The notes beneath the pieces are model-generated. The model worked only from the letters and a program-made list of their open reading frames with translations, was not told where the DNA came from and searched no databases. DNA of 64,000 nucleotides from Nageia nagi. Lineage: Eukaryota; Pinophyta. The translations under genes and the position numbers were made by a program. Within the stretch, counting starts at the first letter, position 1. Each line of letters begins with the position of its first letter. The stretch lies in the NCBI GenBank assembly GCA_050084985.1, contig JBITNC010000001.1, forward strand, positions 38,936,001-39,000,000, written 5' to 3'. Of the stretch, positions 45,041 to 58,118 are shown one piece after another.

Positions 45041-47186
45041 ATGTGTAAACACCCTAAAATCATATTTCACATTATTGATAGGGTTATACTAATATTTATA
45101 GAATTTATCACATGTACTATTATATCTACCTAACATGTATTTATAGTACTTTCAACCAATTTGATTGACACCATTTTTATATTTAATTTATTTTTAACAC
45201 TTTGGTTCTAGTTGCTTAGATGACTTATCAATCACTCAGATGATCTTACAAGTCACCTAGTCATTCAAATGATCCTAGTTGAGGTTTATAAAAGGCAATA
45301 TGGGCTCACTTTTGAAGGATAGATACACTTTTTCACAAGCTTTGCAATTACTGTACTTGACTATGTATGCATCCAAGTTGGAGGCTTACAACCCTTTTAA
45401 GTTGGGGTTTCACACCACTTGGATGGTGACAAAGTCTCAAGGACTTATGATTCAAAGTGTCCCATAATATATTATCATTCCTTTTAGGTCCAGATAGCTT
45501 ATTGCTTCATTGAATTATAAAGGACAATTTCTAAACCCTATCTTTATCAATCTTTTCAATAACTCAAATAGGAAAATTAAATGTAAATGTATCAAGATCC
45601 TTGGAATTCCTCATAGGTATTTTGATTCATTGAGTTGGAGGGGTTTTGAGGCATTTGTAAATGGAAATCATGATGGGACCCTACTAGTCATAGGCTCATA
45701 ATACAAAAGAGGATTTCCTAAGCCTTTTATCTTATTTTTGGTGGCCTTTAATTTATGGATATTTTCTTTATTTTGAAGAGTTTCTACTACTAATTTTTGT
45801 TGAAATTTGTAGAATAACCTATTAGGTGCAAACAAAACCTAATCTAAAAATCTTAAGGGCATAATATCACTATACAATAAATCATCCATCTGTAGGTTGA
45901 CCTTGATTGTAAATTATCCTCTTGTAGGATGACCTATAATGACCCTAAAGTTACTGCATTATAGGATGATTATGTTTGCAACTTATTTTGAGCTCTATTT
46001 TTTATTCTTCCTACATTTGGTTTTGCATCTCTATTAGTGACTACAGTCTCCTATCGGTTTGATTTGTAAATTTGGGTGTCCTTGTCACATGACTAATATT
46101 CTCATCCTTGTCACAAGATTTCTATTTTAGATTAAATTTCTACTTTTAAATATTTATCTTTGAGTGCATTATGGTCATCTATATGAATTATGATTGTCCA
46201 TACAATTGGCTCTATAACCATAGTCATCCCTATATTGGAATCATCAAACTTGGAGTGGGAAGGAATGTTCTTTCATTGGTGAATCTTTAAATCTCTTTCA
46301 ACATCTAGTACATACAGTTTGATTACTCTCTTCATCTAGGATTTCCACTCTTTAGTGAATTTTACATTGCATATTGGGGGGATTATTTTATAAACATTGA
46401 AATCTACTTTGGTGCTTAAAATTCAAAATCTTACAAAAGGATTTCATTATTGTTAGGATGTATTTGCTCTTTGTTGGGTTCATATGAATGATTTCTCTAC
46501 TAAAACATTATCTCCCATTGAAAAAGAAAATAAATCAATTTATTATTTTAGCATACTTGGGTAGGATTGCCTTAATTTCATTTTGAAAATATAAGCATTT
46601 GGGGTGTAATTGCATTGTATATCATTATAGGGTTTGCACATTATATTTTCTTATTGCATTAAAGTCCTTCACATACCTAAGGAGTATCTAAGGCATGTGG
46701 ACTTTATCACCATGGGATAACCCATACTCAAATTTCATCATCGAAGTGGGATCCCCCCTCTATCTAATTATGTGTGCCATATGGGTACCTAAGTACCCTT
46801 GAAAAATATTCCACACCGCTAGAGATTGGTCCTTGCCTTTTTAACACTTGACTAGAATCATTTTTAAGGAAACATAAAAAAGGTTGTGTTAGAATTTACA
46901 AGTTCATTGTTAAAGGTAACCCTCACAAAAAAGATTAATTTTTAAATTGAACAAAGAAGCAATTAGAAACATAAACACAATATGTTATCTCTAACCATTG
47001 TTTCCTTATCATTTAGATTTATCTTTTGAGGTGGGTGTTATAATTTAGTCTTTTTAACAAAATTCTAAGCTTCTTATTGAGTGATTTATTACTTTCACAT
47101 TATTTCATTTATATATTGGTATGCTTTAAATTTTGTTTAAAAGTGCTTAGTAAATTAAATTATCAAATTATCATACCCTATCATTA
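45041..47186. other. Unresolved stretch between two gypsy elements, with short coding-like frames
   Basis: This should contain the 5' LTR and leader of the plus-strand element to the right, but I find no sequence matching 54390 onward and no PBS. Plus-strand frames at 45279-45467 and 45510-45701 look more protein-like than their surroundings (for example FDSLSWRGFEAFVNGN), but I do not recognise a family. Confidence 0.4.
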
Positions 47187-48910
47187 TGTCTCATGCACCC
47201 ACCAAAGAAAACAATCCTTGGCACATTCATGTGGTTGAGACTATGATTCAACTTAAAGCTAGAGCATGAGAGGAAGAGGAATGTAATAATAAAATAAATA
47301 AACCAAATATTCTTTTATATTTACATGTACCCATGCCCCCTATCACTAAGTCTTGTACCCTACATCCTACCATGTGATACATAGTCATTGAAGCATCTAA
47401 GACAACATATTATGAGGAACCTTTGTTGCACCCTAGGATACCTCCTTATGTTAGTGCATCACATGATATACCCCCTCCTCACCCTAAACTAATCATGTTT
47501 AGGTGCTCATAGGATCCTTTAGGTGGACCTCCTCGACCTCCACCTTTACCACCTATTAGTCCTACACCATGATGGTTGGGGTTGGATATGATTATGATGA
47601 TTCACATCTTACACCCTAACCTATAAGTCAACATTTTTATCATCCTTTGAATTATATTTAGCCTTAATATGATGTTAGTTCTCATCCCATGTATCCCACC
47701 ATACCTTGTATTCCTATATCTCATTTGTAGCCTAAGGTTCCATCTAGAGTCCCTATAGTGCATGGGTCTCACTCATACCCAATTTATCCATCACTGCAAC
47801 CATATTATTCTTATTCCCCTCATGTATTGGTTACATAATGATAAGTATATGCTCATCATATTTAAGATCATCCTCATATGTATACTCATCCTACATCCCC
47901 CATTCCCTATTATGATCCTAGGTATGATAAATCTTCTCTCCTTGCCTAAGGCTCTTCACTTGGAAAACCTCAATTTTAAAGTCCCTATGGGTTCTAAGAC
48001 TCTTATACTAGAGGGGTTTTTGATCAAAATCCTCCACATATTAAACCTAATCTTACCTTTGATACATGGTATTATGATATACCATATGAGCAAGACCAAG
48101 CTCCTTATTATGATGACCAATATAAGTAATATGAAAATCAACCCATTAGTTAGGTTCTAAGTAACCTATTGTTAGTACCCAACCTCCCAATGTAAATGAT
48201 GAAATTTTGAAGAGGTTGGAGGATATGTAACTTTGGGCTAGTAAGTAGGGGAAATCTAAGTTATCATACACTTCTATTTTTAATGAACCCATCCATCCAA
48301 GTGTGCCAATAAAGACCTTCCCTTACGAATTTGAGATACCAAATATCAAAATTACAAAGAAGAATAATAATATAAAGTACCATAAAAATGCTAATAATCC
48401 TCATACTTTGTATCAAAAATCATAGAGTAACCAAGTATCACATGATGTCCTTTAGACACAACTAGTGGTTTAGTTATCTCCTCCACGTCCACCCAAGGTC
48501 AACCCATAAGAATACCAATTAGGGTAATCAACATGATTCTTATAGGATAAGGAATCCTCAATAGGAATGGTCACATAAACCTTGGACTCCTTTGGATAAG
48601 CCTATCAAGGATTTTCTTAAGAATCTTTTATAGGCACAATTGGTCAATCTTCCTAAAATTATACCTAAGGATCCTAATTGGGAGAAACTCACTTGGTATA
48701 AATATAATGAGTATTACATTTATCATTAGTAGAAAGGGCATGATACTAAAAAATGTAATCAATTAAGGAACATTATTCACATGTTGATAGATAATGGAAA
48801 AGTATCAACCAAAAATCCAATGGCTCAACCTAACAAAAATTTGAGTATTTTTTAGGATATGTTACCTAAGAACAAAAATGTCAACCAAATCTTCAAAGGT
48901 AACACAACAA
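47187..48910 (+). pseudogene. gag remnant (Tat-like, proline/tyrosine-rich)
   Basis: The likely start is the ATG at 47187 (MSHAPTKENNPWHIHVVETM). A long proline- and tyrosine-rich region follows (YPIYPSLQPYYSYSPHV, NPPHIKPNLTFDTWYYDIPY), usual in Tat gag N-termini. The central gag domain appears shortened. Near 48690-48800 the peptide NEYYIYH..KGHDTKKCNQLRNIIHMLIDNGK matches the Tat knuckle-like CxYHxxxGHxTxxCxxLxxxIxxLID motif, also seen at 16760 on the other strand. The 132-codon frame at 47762-48160 is out of frame with these motifs and is not the product. Confidence 0.7.
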
Positions 48911-49439
48911 ATTAACCATGACTACAACCTTAGGGAAAATAATGAGTTAGTGGGTTTTAGTGATATAGATTCATATTTTCCCTTTGTGTGAGGCATTGAT
49001 ATAATCCCTAACTATGATTTTATGAGTATCATGGATCCACCTCCATCATATCATATTGTAGAGGTTCATGATAACAACATGATTGGTATGACAACTAGGA
49101 AAGGTAGAGGTAATGATCAAGCACCTCCTCCCCCCTAGGGAGGTGAGAATGCAATAACCTTTACCCTATACTAGAGTTTATATTTAGACTTAAGCTCCTA
49201 GAGCATGAGTGACTATCTAGACTCAATTAGAGTAGCAACTTAGAACTACTCAGACAAAACTCTCCCTATGGTATTTATTGTAAAAATCTCCTAAACATAG
49301 GAATGCTTTGAATAAAATCTTAAAAGCAATTGATTTAGATAAAGACAACCCAGACTCTTTAGAGATTTTATAGGGATTATTTAGAGTGCTACTTGACCTA
49401 GGATTACTTTATTTCAAGATGAGATTTAATATTCTCCAC

Positions 49440-49990
49440 TTGATAAGCCAAAGCATCCTATTTTGTGCATAGTAGTTTATGTGGATTCTCATCCTTCAAA
49501 GAGAGTATTGTTGGATAATGGGTCCATAATCAATGTTATATATTTAGTATCACTTGAAATACTTAAGGCTCCTATCATCTTTTTGAATGCTTCTACTCTT
49601 AGTATTGGGGCCTTTAATAACACTCTAGCTACAACCATGGGCACATTAATTCTTGTAGTCAAGGTAGGAGTTAGAGAAATAGCAAGTACTTATCACATGG
49701 TCAAAGGTGATATGAAGTACAATTTGCTTTAGGTTCAATCATGGATAGAGTACATGGAATGAATTATAGCTACTTTACATAGATGTTTGAAATGCTTACA
49801 TAATAGAATGGTCCATTGCATCATAGGTGATCCAAACCCCTTTAGTCACTGCAACTCCATTTTCTCTCCTAAGTCATCTAAGATGCCATGTGGGCATATT
49901 TTTCCTATCACCATTATTGTGAATGATCATACTAATATCATAAATCATGTTCATAATGTTCTCCATCCTAAACTCTTTTGCTAGCTCAAT
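49440..49990 (+). pseudogene. Aspartic protease remnant (Tat-like gypsy)
   Basis: Open block 49463-49732 has VLLDNGSIINVIYLVSLEIL, where the active site DNGS is intact, then LSIGAFNNTLATTMGTLIL. After a stop (normally LLGRPW; here a TAG follows MKYNLL) the linker HNRMVHCIIGDPNPFSHC at 49796 mirrors the minus-strand element at about 15900-15966. Confidence 0.8.
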
Positions 49991-51099
49991 CAGCTTCTTC
50001 TTCATAGTCATCTTCTTCATCTCCATTTGGAATGGATCCCTATGTACATTATGATGGTAAATCCCATAAGGATTCTATACATGCTTCTTCTAGTTTTCAT
50101 ACCTTATCTATGCCCATTTATGGAAATGATCAACCAACTTATCATCAAGTTCCTCCACTAATTTCAATTCCATTTATCTTCATCATGTCTTATACCTGAT
50201 TCACTGTAGGAAGATGAGCCCTCTTCCTCTTTGATTGGTATTGATCCTCCTTGCCAACAAATTGTAAACCTCATTACTTCACCACCATCTAATATCATTA
50301 AGTATGAATTTATTGTGAAGAGGTATTTTCTTATAAATGATATTTTTTTCATATACCCTCTATAAGATACTTGGGGAGAGCTCAAGAATCCTCACTTACT
50401 TTAGGCTATGTCATCCCACTAGGTTCATGTCTTAAATAATATTCCTTTGTTTATGTGGGTATAGACTTAGCCCAAGACCTTCCCCTCAAACATAATCTTA
50501 AGGAGAAATTTTATTATAAAATATAAGATATATCATGTTCTAATCTAGTGTGTAAATTCTTTGCTAAATGGAAATGGACTAGGAAAATTTGAGAAATAGC
50601 AAGCTCATGCTTTTACTATTCCTTACCAAATATGATTAAGATAAATGTGGTCTAGGGTATTATCACCCTAAGATTAAACTTCTAGAAGATAATTTGTGTA
50701 TATTAATATTCTATAAGAGGAGGTACCACATAATGATGAGCATGATATCAATTTGTGTTTTTTTTCCATCTAGTCCTCATGCTCTAGTGTCTTCCATCCT
50801 GAACGATTTCTTCCATGAATTTTCATGTGACCCTCCCTTTGATGTTTTTTGATGGTTTTCCTTGATGGTTCATCATATTTTGGCCCTCTCTTAGATTGTA
50901 ACTCATAAAATTCTATGAATCTTTTATTTATGAATTTCTCTTCTCATTTGTTGGGTAGTCTTTTTTTTTGAGTGATGCATCTCTTTCTCTTGATTGCCTT
51001 GATGAAGTTGAATTATCAATTCTAGCTTCATTCATCAATAGTTTAGAAAAATATGATTATGCATATCTTCCTATTTTTAAGTAGCTAGAGGAGGGTAGC

Positions 51100-52240
51100 T
51101 ACATGCACTTAGGAACTTTAGATGAAGTAAATATCAGTGATGACCCCAAAGATCCAAAGATAGTTTACTTAGGGGATGTTTTAGATGAAGAAGGAAGAGA
51201 TAAAGACATGGTAATAATAAAAAGGTGTGCCAAGGTCTTTTCCTTTGGTTATCAGGATATGCCTGATATGGATCCTAACATCATAGTTCATAATATTTTC
51301 ACTTGTCCAATTGTCAAGCCAATAGATCAAAAGCATAGAAAGATTAATTTGTCATAGCCACTTCAGATTAAGGATGAGATTTAGAAGCTCATAGATGCCA
51401 AGTTCATTTGTTCTATAGATTACCCACATTGGGTTTCTAACATGGTTTCCATTAGAAATCCTTATAGTTATATTAGGGTATGTATAGATTTTAGAGATCT
51501 CAATGTAGGCTATCTTAAAGATAATTTCCCATTGCCCAACATCAACACTTTGGTTGACAACATAGTAGGATATGAGATTTTATCACTCATGGATGGTTTC
51601 TTAGGTTACAATCAGATTTGGGTTGCTCCCCAAGATCAACATAGGATAACATTCACTATATCATAGGGGACTTTATGTTATAAGGTCATTCCATTTGGAT
51701 TTGAGAATTTTGGTGCCACATATCAGTGTGCTGTGATTTATGTGTTCCAAGATATGATGCATGATATCATGGAATACTATGTAGATTAGTCTTTGACCAC
51801 ATCTAGAACTAGGGATCAACATTAGTAAATGCTGGAGAGATTCTTTTAGAGATTGTTCAAACATAATATCAAATTAAATCCTAAGAAATATATTTTTGAT
51901 GTCAAATCTGGTAAACTCCTAGGGTTCATAATTTCTAAAAGAGGTATATAGGTTGATCCTAAGAAAATGATTACCATCACCAGCATGCCTCTACCTCATG
52001 ATATCAAAACCTTAAGAAGCCTTCATAGAAATATCCAATCCATCAAGAGATTCATAGCTTAGTTGTTAAACAAGTGTAGATCATTTAATGAGCTTCTTAA
52101 GAAGGTTGTATATTTTTAATGGGGTGATATTTGTCAATAAGCCTTCAATGACATCAAGCAATATCTACTTAATTCCCTAATCTTATGGGAGGTATCTTTG
52201 TTATTTTACATGTTAAGTCATACCACATATATGATTTCTA
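51100..52240 (+). pseudogene. Reverse transcriptase remnant (Tat-like gypsy)
   Basis: It begins with the pre-RT segment VFSFGYQDMPDMDPNIIVHN, the Tat equivalent of FAWSYxDMPGLD. The RT proper has VCIDFRDLNVGYLKDNFPLP, then YEILSLMDGFLGYNQI, then a stop, then KVIPFGFENFGATYQ. The catalytic box reads YYVD followed by a stop codon in place of the second Asp. Past this, LNPKKYIFDVKSGKLLGFII marks the thumb. Confidence 0.82.
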
Positions 52241-52249
52241 GAGCTAATA

Positions 52250-52880
52250 AATTGAAATATATAATGAGCAAAGAGTACCACAATATGCATACTACTAAGT
52301 GGATCATGTTTCTTTCATAGTTTGAATTACTATTTATCAACAAAAAATCAATCAAATGTCAAGTCATAGCAGATGAATTGGTGGAGGCAAGCATTTAGTC
52401 TGCTACCCCTCTCAAGATCACTCTCCTTAATGAGGATGTGTTCAATATTGATGATATTGAGGAAGTAGTAGATACCCAATAGGACTATGACATTACTATG
52501 TATTTTAATGGGTCAAGATGTGAATAAGGGGGAGGGATTGGGGTTATTTTCTTCACTCCCTAGGGGGTCCCTATCCCATACACTAATAATAATGTTAATT
52601 ATGAGGCATTAATCTTAGGGCTTAAGGTAGCCATCAAGTTAAAATTTGAAATACTACTCATTTATGGAGACTCTTATTTAGTTGTCAATTAGATTATAGG
52701 CACCTATCAATGTCAAAATGAGATTCTAAAGGTTTATCAAGATACGGCATTGAGATTGTTGAAATATTCAAATCTTACAAAATTGAGATATCCCCCTAAT
52801 CATCTAATAGATTTGCTAACACCATGGCATTTTTAGGGTCATTTATTCCTTATAGTCCTCATTGACACATTTAGTATGTG
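52250..52880 (+). pseudogene. RNase H remnant (Tat-like gypsy)
   Basis: MYFNGSRCE, a stop, GGGIGVIFFTP, GVPIPYTNNNVNYEALILGL and IYGDSYLVVN follow in order. The first catalytic Asp (FDGS) is Asn, while the Glu and second Asp are kept. About ten residues between PIPY and TNNN are missing compared with the copy at 13205. Confidence 0.78.
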
Positions 52881-52979
52881 GAGATAGTGACTTTGAAGGA
52901 ATATACCCTTAAGGCACCATTACCCCATTACCTCATAGTTTACCTTTAGTATATGTTAATGAGATCACTATTGAGCCAT

Positions 52980-54240
52980 GCAACCTATGGTAGAAGCACC
53001 TACATGAATATTTGAAGTGGAATATCCCATCTCCTAACTTATCAATAGAAATAAAATGGATGTTCTATTAAAAGGCTTCCCATTACATCATCTTAGGATA
53101 TGTTGTCTATAAATGGTCATATAATGGAGTCCTCCTATGCTACTTAGAGCTCTGTGATCAATCTATTTCCATTCAAACTTGTCATGATGGCATATGTGAT
53201 GGGCACTTTAATGAAAGTATTATTGCCAAATGTATTCTTAATATGGGGTACTATTGGCCTACCAGGAATGAGACTATTAGTAATATGTCAAAAAGTGTGT
53301 TAAGTTTCAACAACATTCTCATTTGCAACATCTACTTGCTTAGGCACTTAACCCTATCTAGTTTATGTGGCCTTTTGCATAGTGGAAATTTGATCTTATA
53401 GGGAAGTTGTACCTCCCTCATTAGGTGGAAATAAGTTCATTATCATCACAATAGAGTATTTCACCAAATGGGTTGAGGTTGAGCCATATATGTCCATCAT
53501 GAGTCCTAAGATTGCAAACTTCATTTATACTTGTATTATTTGTAGGTTTGGTATTCTACATAAGATCATATCAAATAATGAGTTATATTTCAATAATTAG
53601 CATATGAGAGCATTATGTAATGGTTATAGTATTTAGCATTTCTTCTCCACATCATATTATCCCTAGGGTAATGATCAGGCAAAAGAATTTGATAAAATCA
53701 TTATCATTGTCCTAAAGAAGATGGTCAACGGTAATAATAGAAATTGGCATATGTCTCCCATATTTCTTATGGCCCTATCATAATAGTATTAGAATACCTA
53801 TAGAAGCAATTCCTTTTTCACTAGTCTATGGTGTGGAATAAGTCATGCCACTTGAGTTAGAGATTCCATATTTAAGAGTTCAACTCCAAGGCCTTATTCC
53901 CAATGAGGATGTGAGATAAGCCTACTTAGATCAACTTTTCTTGATGAGATACATTTAAATGTTATTAAACATCATAAATTTTATCAACAACAATTGAAGA
54001 ATGTGTATAATAAGAAGGTCATATCTAGAGAATTTGATATTGGTGACTTGATACTTAAAGAGAATCAATAGTAATCACACCTTGAGAGGTGTCTTCAAGA
54101 TAAGTTTGCACCAAATTGGTTAGCACCATATATAATAAAGATGAAATTTGGCACAAATGCCTACCATTTATCAAATTTATAATGATGGGAAGAGTTAGAG
54201 CCTATTAACATCATCCATTTTTACCTATTCTATGCTTAAT
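52980..54240 (+). pseudogene. Integrase remnant (Tat-like gypsy)
   Basis: The zinc region has CHDGICDGHFNESIIAKCI and MGYYWPTRNE. The core is split among frames; FDLIGKLYLP marks the first Asp segment and IPFSLVYGVE the end of the core. The C-terminal part reads FDIGDLILKENQ, then DKFAPNWLAPYIIKMKFGT, and ends near EPINIIHFYLFY at 54240, the counterpart of the end at 11443. Confidence 0.78.
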
Positions 54241-54375
54241 CTTTGCCTTGATTGTATTTCTTTATTTGTACTTGATTATTGATTTAGTTTATTTGAGCTT
54301 GCATATCATTTCATCATCTTTTCTTTGTTTCTTATAGCATGTCATCTTGGTTTATTCACTTGTCTATCTTATACT

Positions 54376-54390
54376 AAGTGAAAAGGGGTG
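54376..54390 (+). other. Possible polypurine tract and LTR start
   Basis: AAGTGAAAAGGGG followed by TGTCTTACATG lies 140 bp after the integrase end, as expected for a PPT and 3' LTR. No matching 5' LTR was found, so this is tentative. Confidence 0.3.
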
Positions 54391-57300
54391 TCTTACATGT
54401 AGTCATTCCCTTGGGATTATGTGTGTACCACCTTTATCTTATTTCACCACTTTATTTCATTTTTTATCATGTCATTGAGAGTTGATATGCAAAAGGTCCT
54501 CCATTTTTTAGTGTCATCCTACATTTTTGGGGTGTACAAAGACCACCATTCACTCATATCCTTATCACATATCAATTATTGTATCATTATATCCTTCTAT
54601 ATTTTTCCATTACCTTTTCATTTATCATTTAATTTTCATCACTCTTGGTCCTCATCTAGGTTAAGGTTATTTGATATTATATCCATTATACAACAAAGTA
54701 AGTAAAGTCTTGGATACGAGTGGAATTAAATGCCAAAATAACTTAGCTAGACCAAGTTGTTATTATCTTTCACATTTTATCTTGCTTTCATGCATGTTTG
54801 TTTTTGTTTATCTTATTTTTGTGTCAATTCCTTAGAATCCCACTCATGAAAAGACCCCATCCATGATATTTTTGCATATCCATTTATGTCACTTTCACAA
54901 TACATGATCTGTGATCTTCCAATGATGATACAACCACTTGGGTCTCAATAAAAATATTGAGATGCCTTAAAATCATTCCCTTAGGATTGATCATAGACTA
55001 CAGAGTAGCATGGTTTTTAAGAAATTATCATGCTTGTGACATGGATGAATTGGTGTCAATACCATATTATTTGTATGGTGTATGCTTGTCTATTATTGAC
55101 TTCCTTGATATTTATTTATCTCTTTTATTTTTGTTTGATTTTGTTTTTATGGTTATTTTTCATCTTTATCATGTTTATTTCACTTTATTCATGTTTATAT
55201 CTTTTATCATTTTATCAATATTGCATTTTATTTACCTTTTTAAAACTAGTACAACTATGTTAGTTTAATGAATGGTTTATTTCTCTCACTTCATGTTCAT
55301 ACTGGTATTCCTAACAAGTCATTTTGTCCATTTTTGAACACATATCAACCATTTGTTTAAAGTCTAAAGTTGGCCCTATGCACATGTGCAATCACCCTAG
55401 CATATTGACATGTATCTCATTGTGGTACTATCTTGTAATGTTCATATCATGCCTCATTAGGTCCTATTATGTCATGCCATACCATCCCAATTCATTTCGT
55501 AACCATCTCTTAGTCTATTTTGGTTTAGGGATGAAGGTCTTGAAATTTGGTACCCTCAAAAGTTGGCTTCAATTTTGTAGTTTTAAACATGGTAAACTAT
55601 GTTTGTTTTTTAATTTTTCAATTTTTAACCCATAATTAATCTAAATTCAATTAGCATGTAAAATTTTATAGCCTAACTCCATCATTTTGTTAGTTTTTGC
55701 ATGCAACTTATTGGGCTACTTGGAATAGTGCACTTTCTGTGAGCACTAAAGGGTTTTCACCCTGGGCAAAGTAACCTTCTATTTTTTTCAAATTTCACAT
55801 AACTTTTTTGTCAAATCCATTGTGTACATGCTATAACATTGAGTATTATCTACCATTTTCTCAAATATTCAATCAATCATCACAATGATAGGTCTTAAAT
55901 TTCAAATTGCACTTATCACTGAAAGTAATATTTTTTCAATAATATTTTGGTCACACTCCATCTTAATCTCTATGAAGTACTTTCAAACTGAAATTAATGA
56001 ACAAATAAGAACCCCTTTAATGGAGGTGGGCCCCTCTTATTTAGAGCTACAAATGAAACTTATACAAGATATTTCATAACCTTTTTATGTTATTCCAAAC
56101 TTATTATTATATCTCATTACCAAACTTTCTTCTTTGATCACTAATCTTATTTATTTATAGTCATTAATGTTTTTGAACTAATCATTTTTATAAATATCTT
56201 TGATCTATTTATTTGGTCATGAACAACTCCATTGAATCTATCTTTGCTGATTTCTAAATAATTCCCTTAATATGATCAAGTCTACATACATATTCATTAT
56301 TTTTCTTATTGTACAGTTCATTATTGGTACATATCTTCTACTTATTATCTTTTGTATCTATTTCCTTAAGCTTGCATCCAATTTTGTTATCTTTTGTTTA
56401 ATGTACATTCATTATTATGTGGTGTGATTATATCTTCATTTATCTGTATCTATAATTTAGGTTTACTTAGCGTATTCATTTCAGTGTAAACCTAATTGAA
56501 CTGATCATCCCTAAGACATTCGAGAACATAAATATCAGGAACATTTTCTAATCATACATAAATATTAAATCCTTCATATCCTCAGAAAATATTCAAAACC
56601 ATTTCTATACATCAGACCTTAAAACATATACATACCAAATTAAGTGTATCATACTAAAAATAATTCAGCCAATTGGTTATCTATTCATAAGTCGCCATTA
56701 TGTATCTAAAATATGAATATTTCTTATGGTACCAAAAACATAATATAATTTTCTGCACCCTAGGGCTTGATCGTCCCCATTCTGGGGAGATTGGTTCCCT
56801 CCCTGATGCTGAGCCTTGAAGTCCTTCTCTGTCTAGCTAGTCCTTGATGGAGAATAAAAATTCGTACCTATGACATAGATGGTTGTCTCTAGCCCCCAAC
56901 ATGATTTGCCTATCCTATTTCAATAATACTCTAGAGCTAGAAACTTGATACTTGCAGCCATCATTCTTATGAGAAGTCAGAATATGTGCTCAGCAAACAT
57001 TATTCAAACATAAACAGTATTTTTTTATGCATCAAAATTACAAATAACATTAATAAATGAAAGATCAAACAAATATGCATTCAACATTAAATTAGACAGT
57101 TTATAACAATTGGTAATATCATTCAAGTCATATTAGTGTTCCAAATGTCCTTAACACATCAAATAAATGCATCAAAAATGAGATCACTTTGAGTCTCATC
57201 ATTCTCCCCAACAGAAAACATTGCTACTCCTGTAGCAATCAAAATTGAGCCCCTCAATTACTTAATTACCTTTCTGAATCATTACTTTCTAGATCTGGTT

Positions 57301-57680
57301 CTGGCAAACTGGCTTCTGGAGCTTACTGTGAGAAATTCCTTTCTGGTGCATGCATGTAAAAATGACGTCTGCTGGTTTCAACTTGCTTGTGCATGTCACC
57401 TCAAATTGTTCCCATTAATATTAATGATATGTATCATTAACTTCTCACGCGTTTGATGCGCCAGAATGTACAAGTGGTATCTTTTGCATTTATTTCATTT
57501 GATCAACATTTACTTCTTGGAACACTTATCACGACTTAAACAATCTTACAATTTATTAACTATCAATTTAATTATTAAATGCATACCTGTCAAGCCACGT
57601 CTTCAGATGCCAACTGGACTCCAGATCATAATGACCATGTGAAGAAAAAATTTCCGGAGTTGACGGCAATTCCGAGGCTG
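54391..57680. other. Unresolved non-coding region, possibly LTR sequence
   Basis: T-rich, with frames such as 54421-54705, 54957-55268 and 55324-55635 that encode only phenylalanine/isoleucine/leucine-rich peptides without motifs. Base composition changes near 56750: the part from there to 57680 is less AT-biased and may be untranslated or LTR sequence of the element to the right. I could not place LTR ends. Confidence 0.4.
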
Positions 57681-57726
57681 ACATATCGTGCTTTCTGGAG
57701 CTGGAGTTAAACGCTTTCTGGAGCTA

Positions 57727-57935
57727 TGCTTGACGACTTCTGGAGCTGGTTACAAAACAGTTTCTGGAGCTAGTCGTAAAATAGTTTCTGGAGCTAGTCA
57801 TAAAATAGTTTCTGGAGCTAGTCGTAAAACAGTTTCTGGAGCTAGTCAAGAAACAGTTTCTGGAGCTAGTCAGGAAACAGTTTCTGAAGCTAGTCCTAAA
57901 ACAGTTTCTGGAGCCAGTTTAAAAGAAAGAGTTTA
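57727..57935. repeat. 24-bp minisatellite (GTTTCTGGAGCTAGTC..AAAA.A)
   Basis: Seven successive units of 24 bp, each with GTTTCTGGAGCTAGTC (one has GAAGC, one ends CCAGTT) followed by an 8-bp variable part such as GTAAAACA, GTAAAATA or AAGAAACA. Two weaker related units precede it from 57690. As the period is a multiple of three, one frame stays open (repeat TVSGASRK), but there is no sign of a gene around it. Confidence 0.93.
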
Positions 57936-57960
57936 AACTGTCCATTTCCATAGATACACT

Positions 57961-57961
<1 letters not shown>

Positions 57962-58000
<39 letters not shown>
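57962..58000. repeat. 39-nt homopolymer T tract
   Basis: T at every position from 57962 to 58000, followed by AAAACAAAAG. It lies 119 bp beyond the end of the minus-strand pol. Confidence 0.95.
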
Positions 58001-58005
<5 letters not shown>

Positions 58006-58118
58006 AAAAGATAGGACCATCACTGGTCTTGACTGACTCTGATGATTCAGATTCAGTCTTTATTCCTGCTTCTTTGTAAGCTGATCAATTTGATTTGTAT
58101 GAGGAAGAATATCCTTCC

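Larger units (their letters stand above)
47187..54240 (+). mobile_element. Decayed Tat-like Ty3/gypsy gag-pol, plus strand
   Basis: Gag, a knuckle-like motif, protease, RT, RNase H and integrase follow in gypsy order over 7 kb. Stops interrupt every few dozen codons. Family likeness to the 5946-30354 element is seen in protease, the post-protease NPFSHC linker, RNase H and the end of integrase. LTRs are not established; a purine tract and TG are suggested at 54376-54390. Confidence 0.8.

Noticed and set aside
47762-48160. 132-codon plus-strand frame rich in Ile/Leu
   Set aside because: Out of frame with the gag motifs that overlap it; its composition reflects the shifted reading of a Pro/Tyr-rich gag.
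54421-55635. Three frames of 94-103 codons as small membrane proteins
   Set aside because: Phe/Ile/Leu-rich peptides arise from T-rich DNA. No signal peptide pattern, motif or conserved neighbour supports them.
57690-57935. Regular repeats as a CRISPR array or as a small protein gene
   Set aside because: Units are contiguous with an 8-bp variable part, no true spacers, and the genome is eukaryotic. The open frame follows from the 24-bp period, and no start context, splice or homologue was seen.
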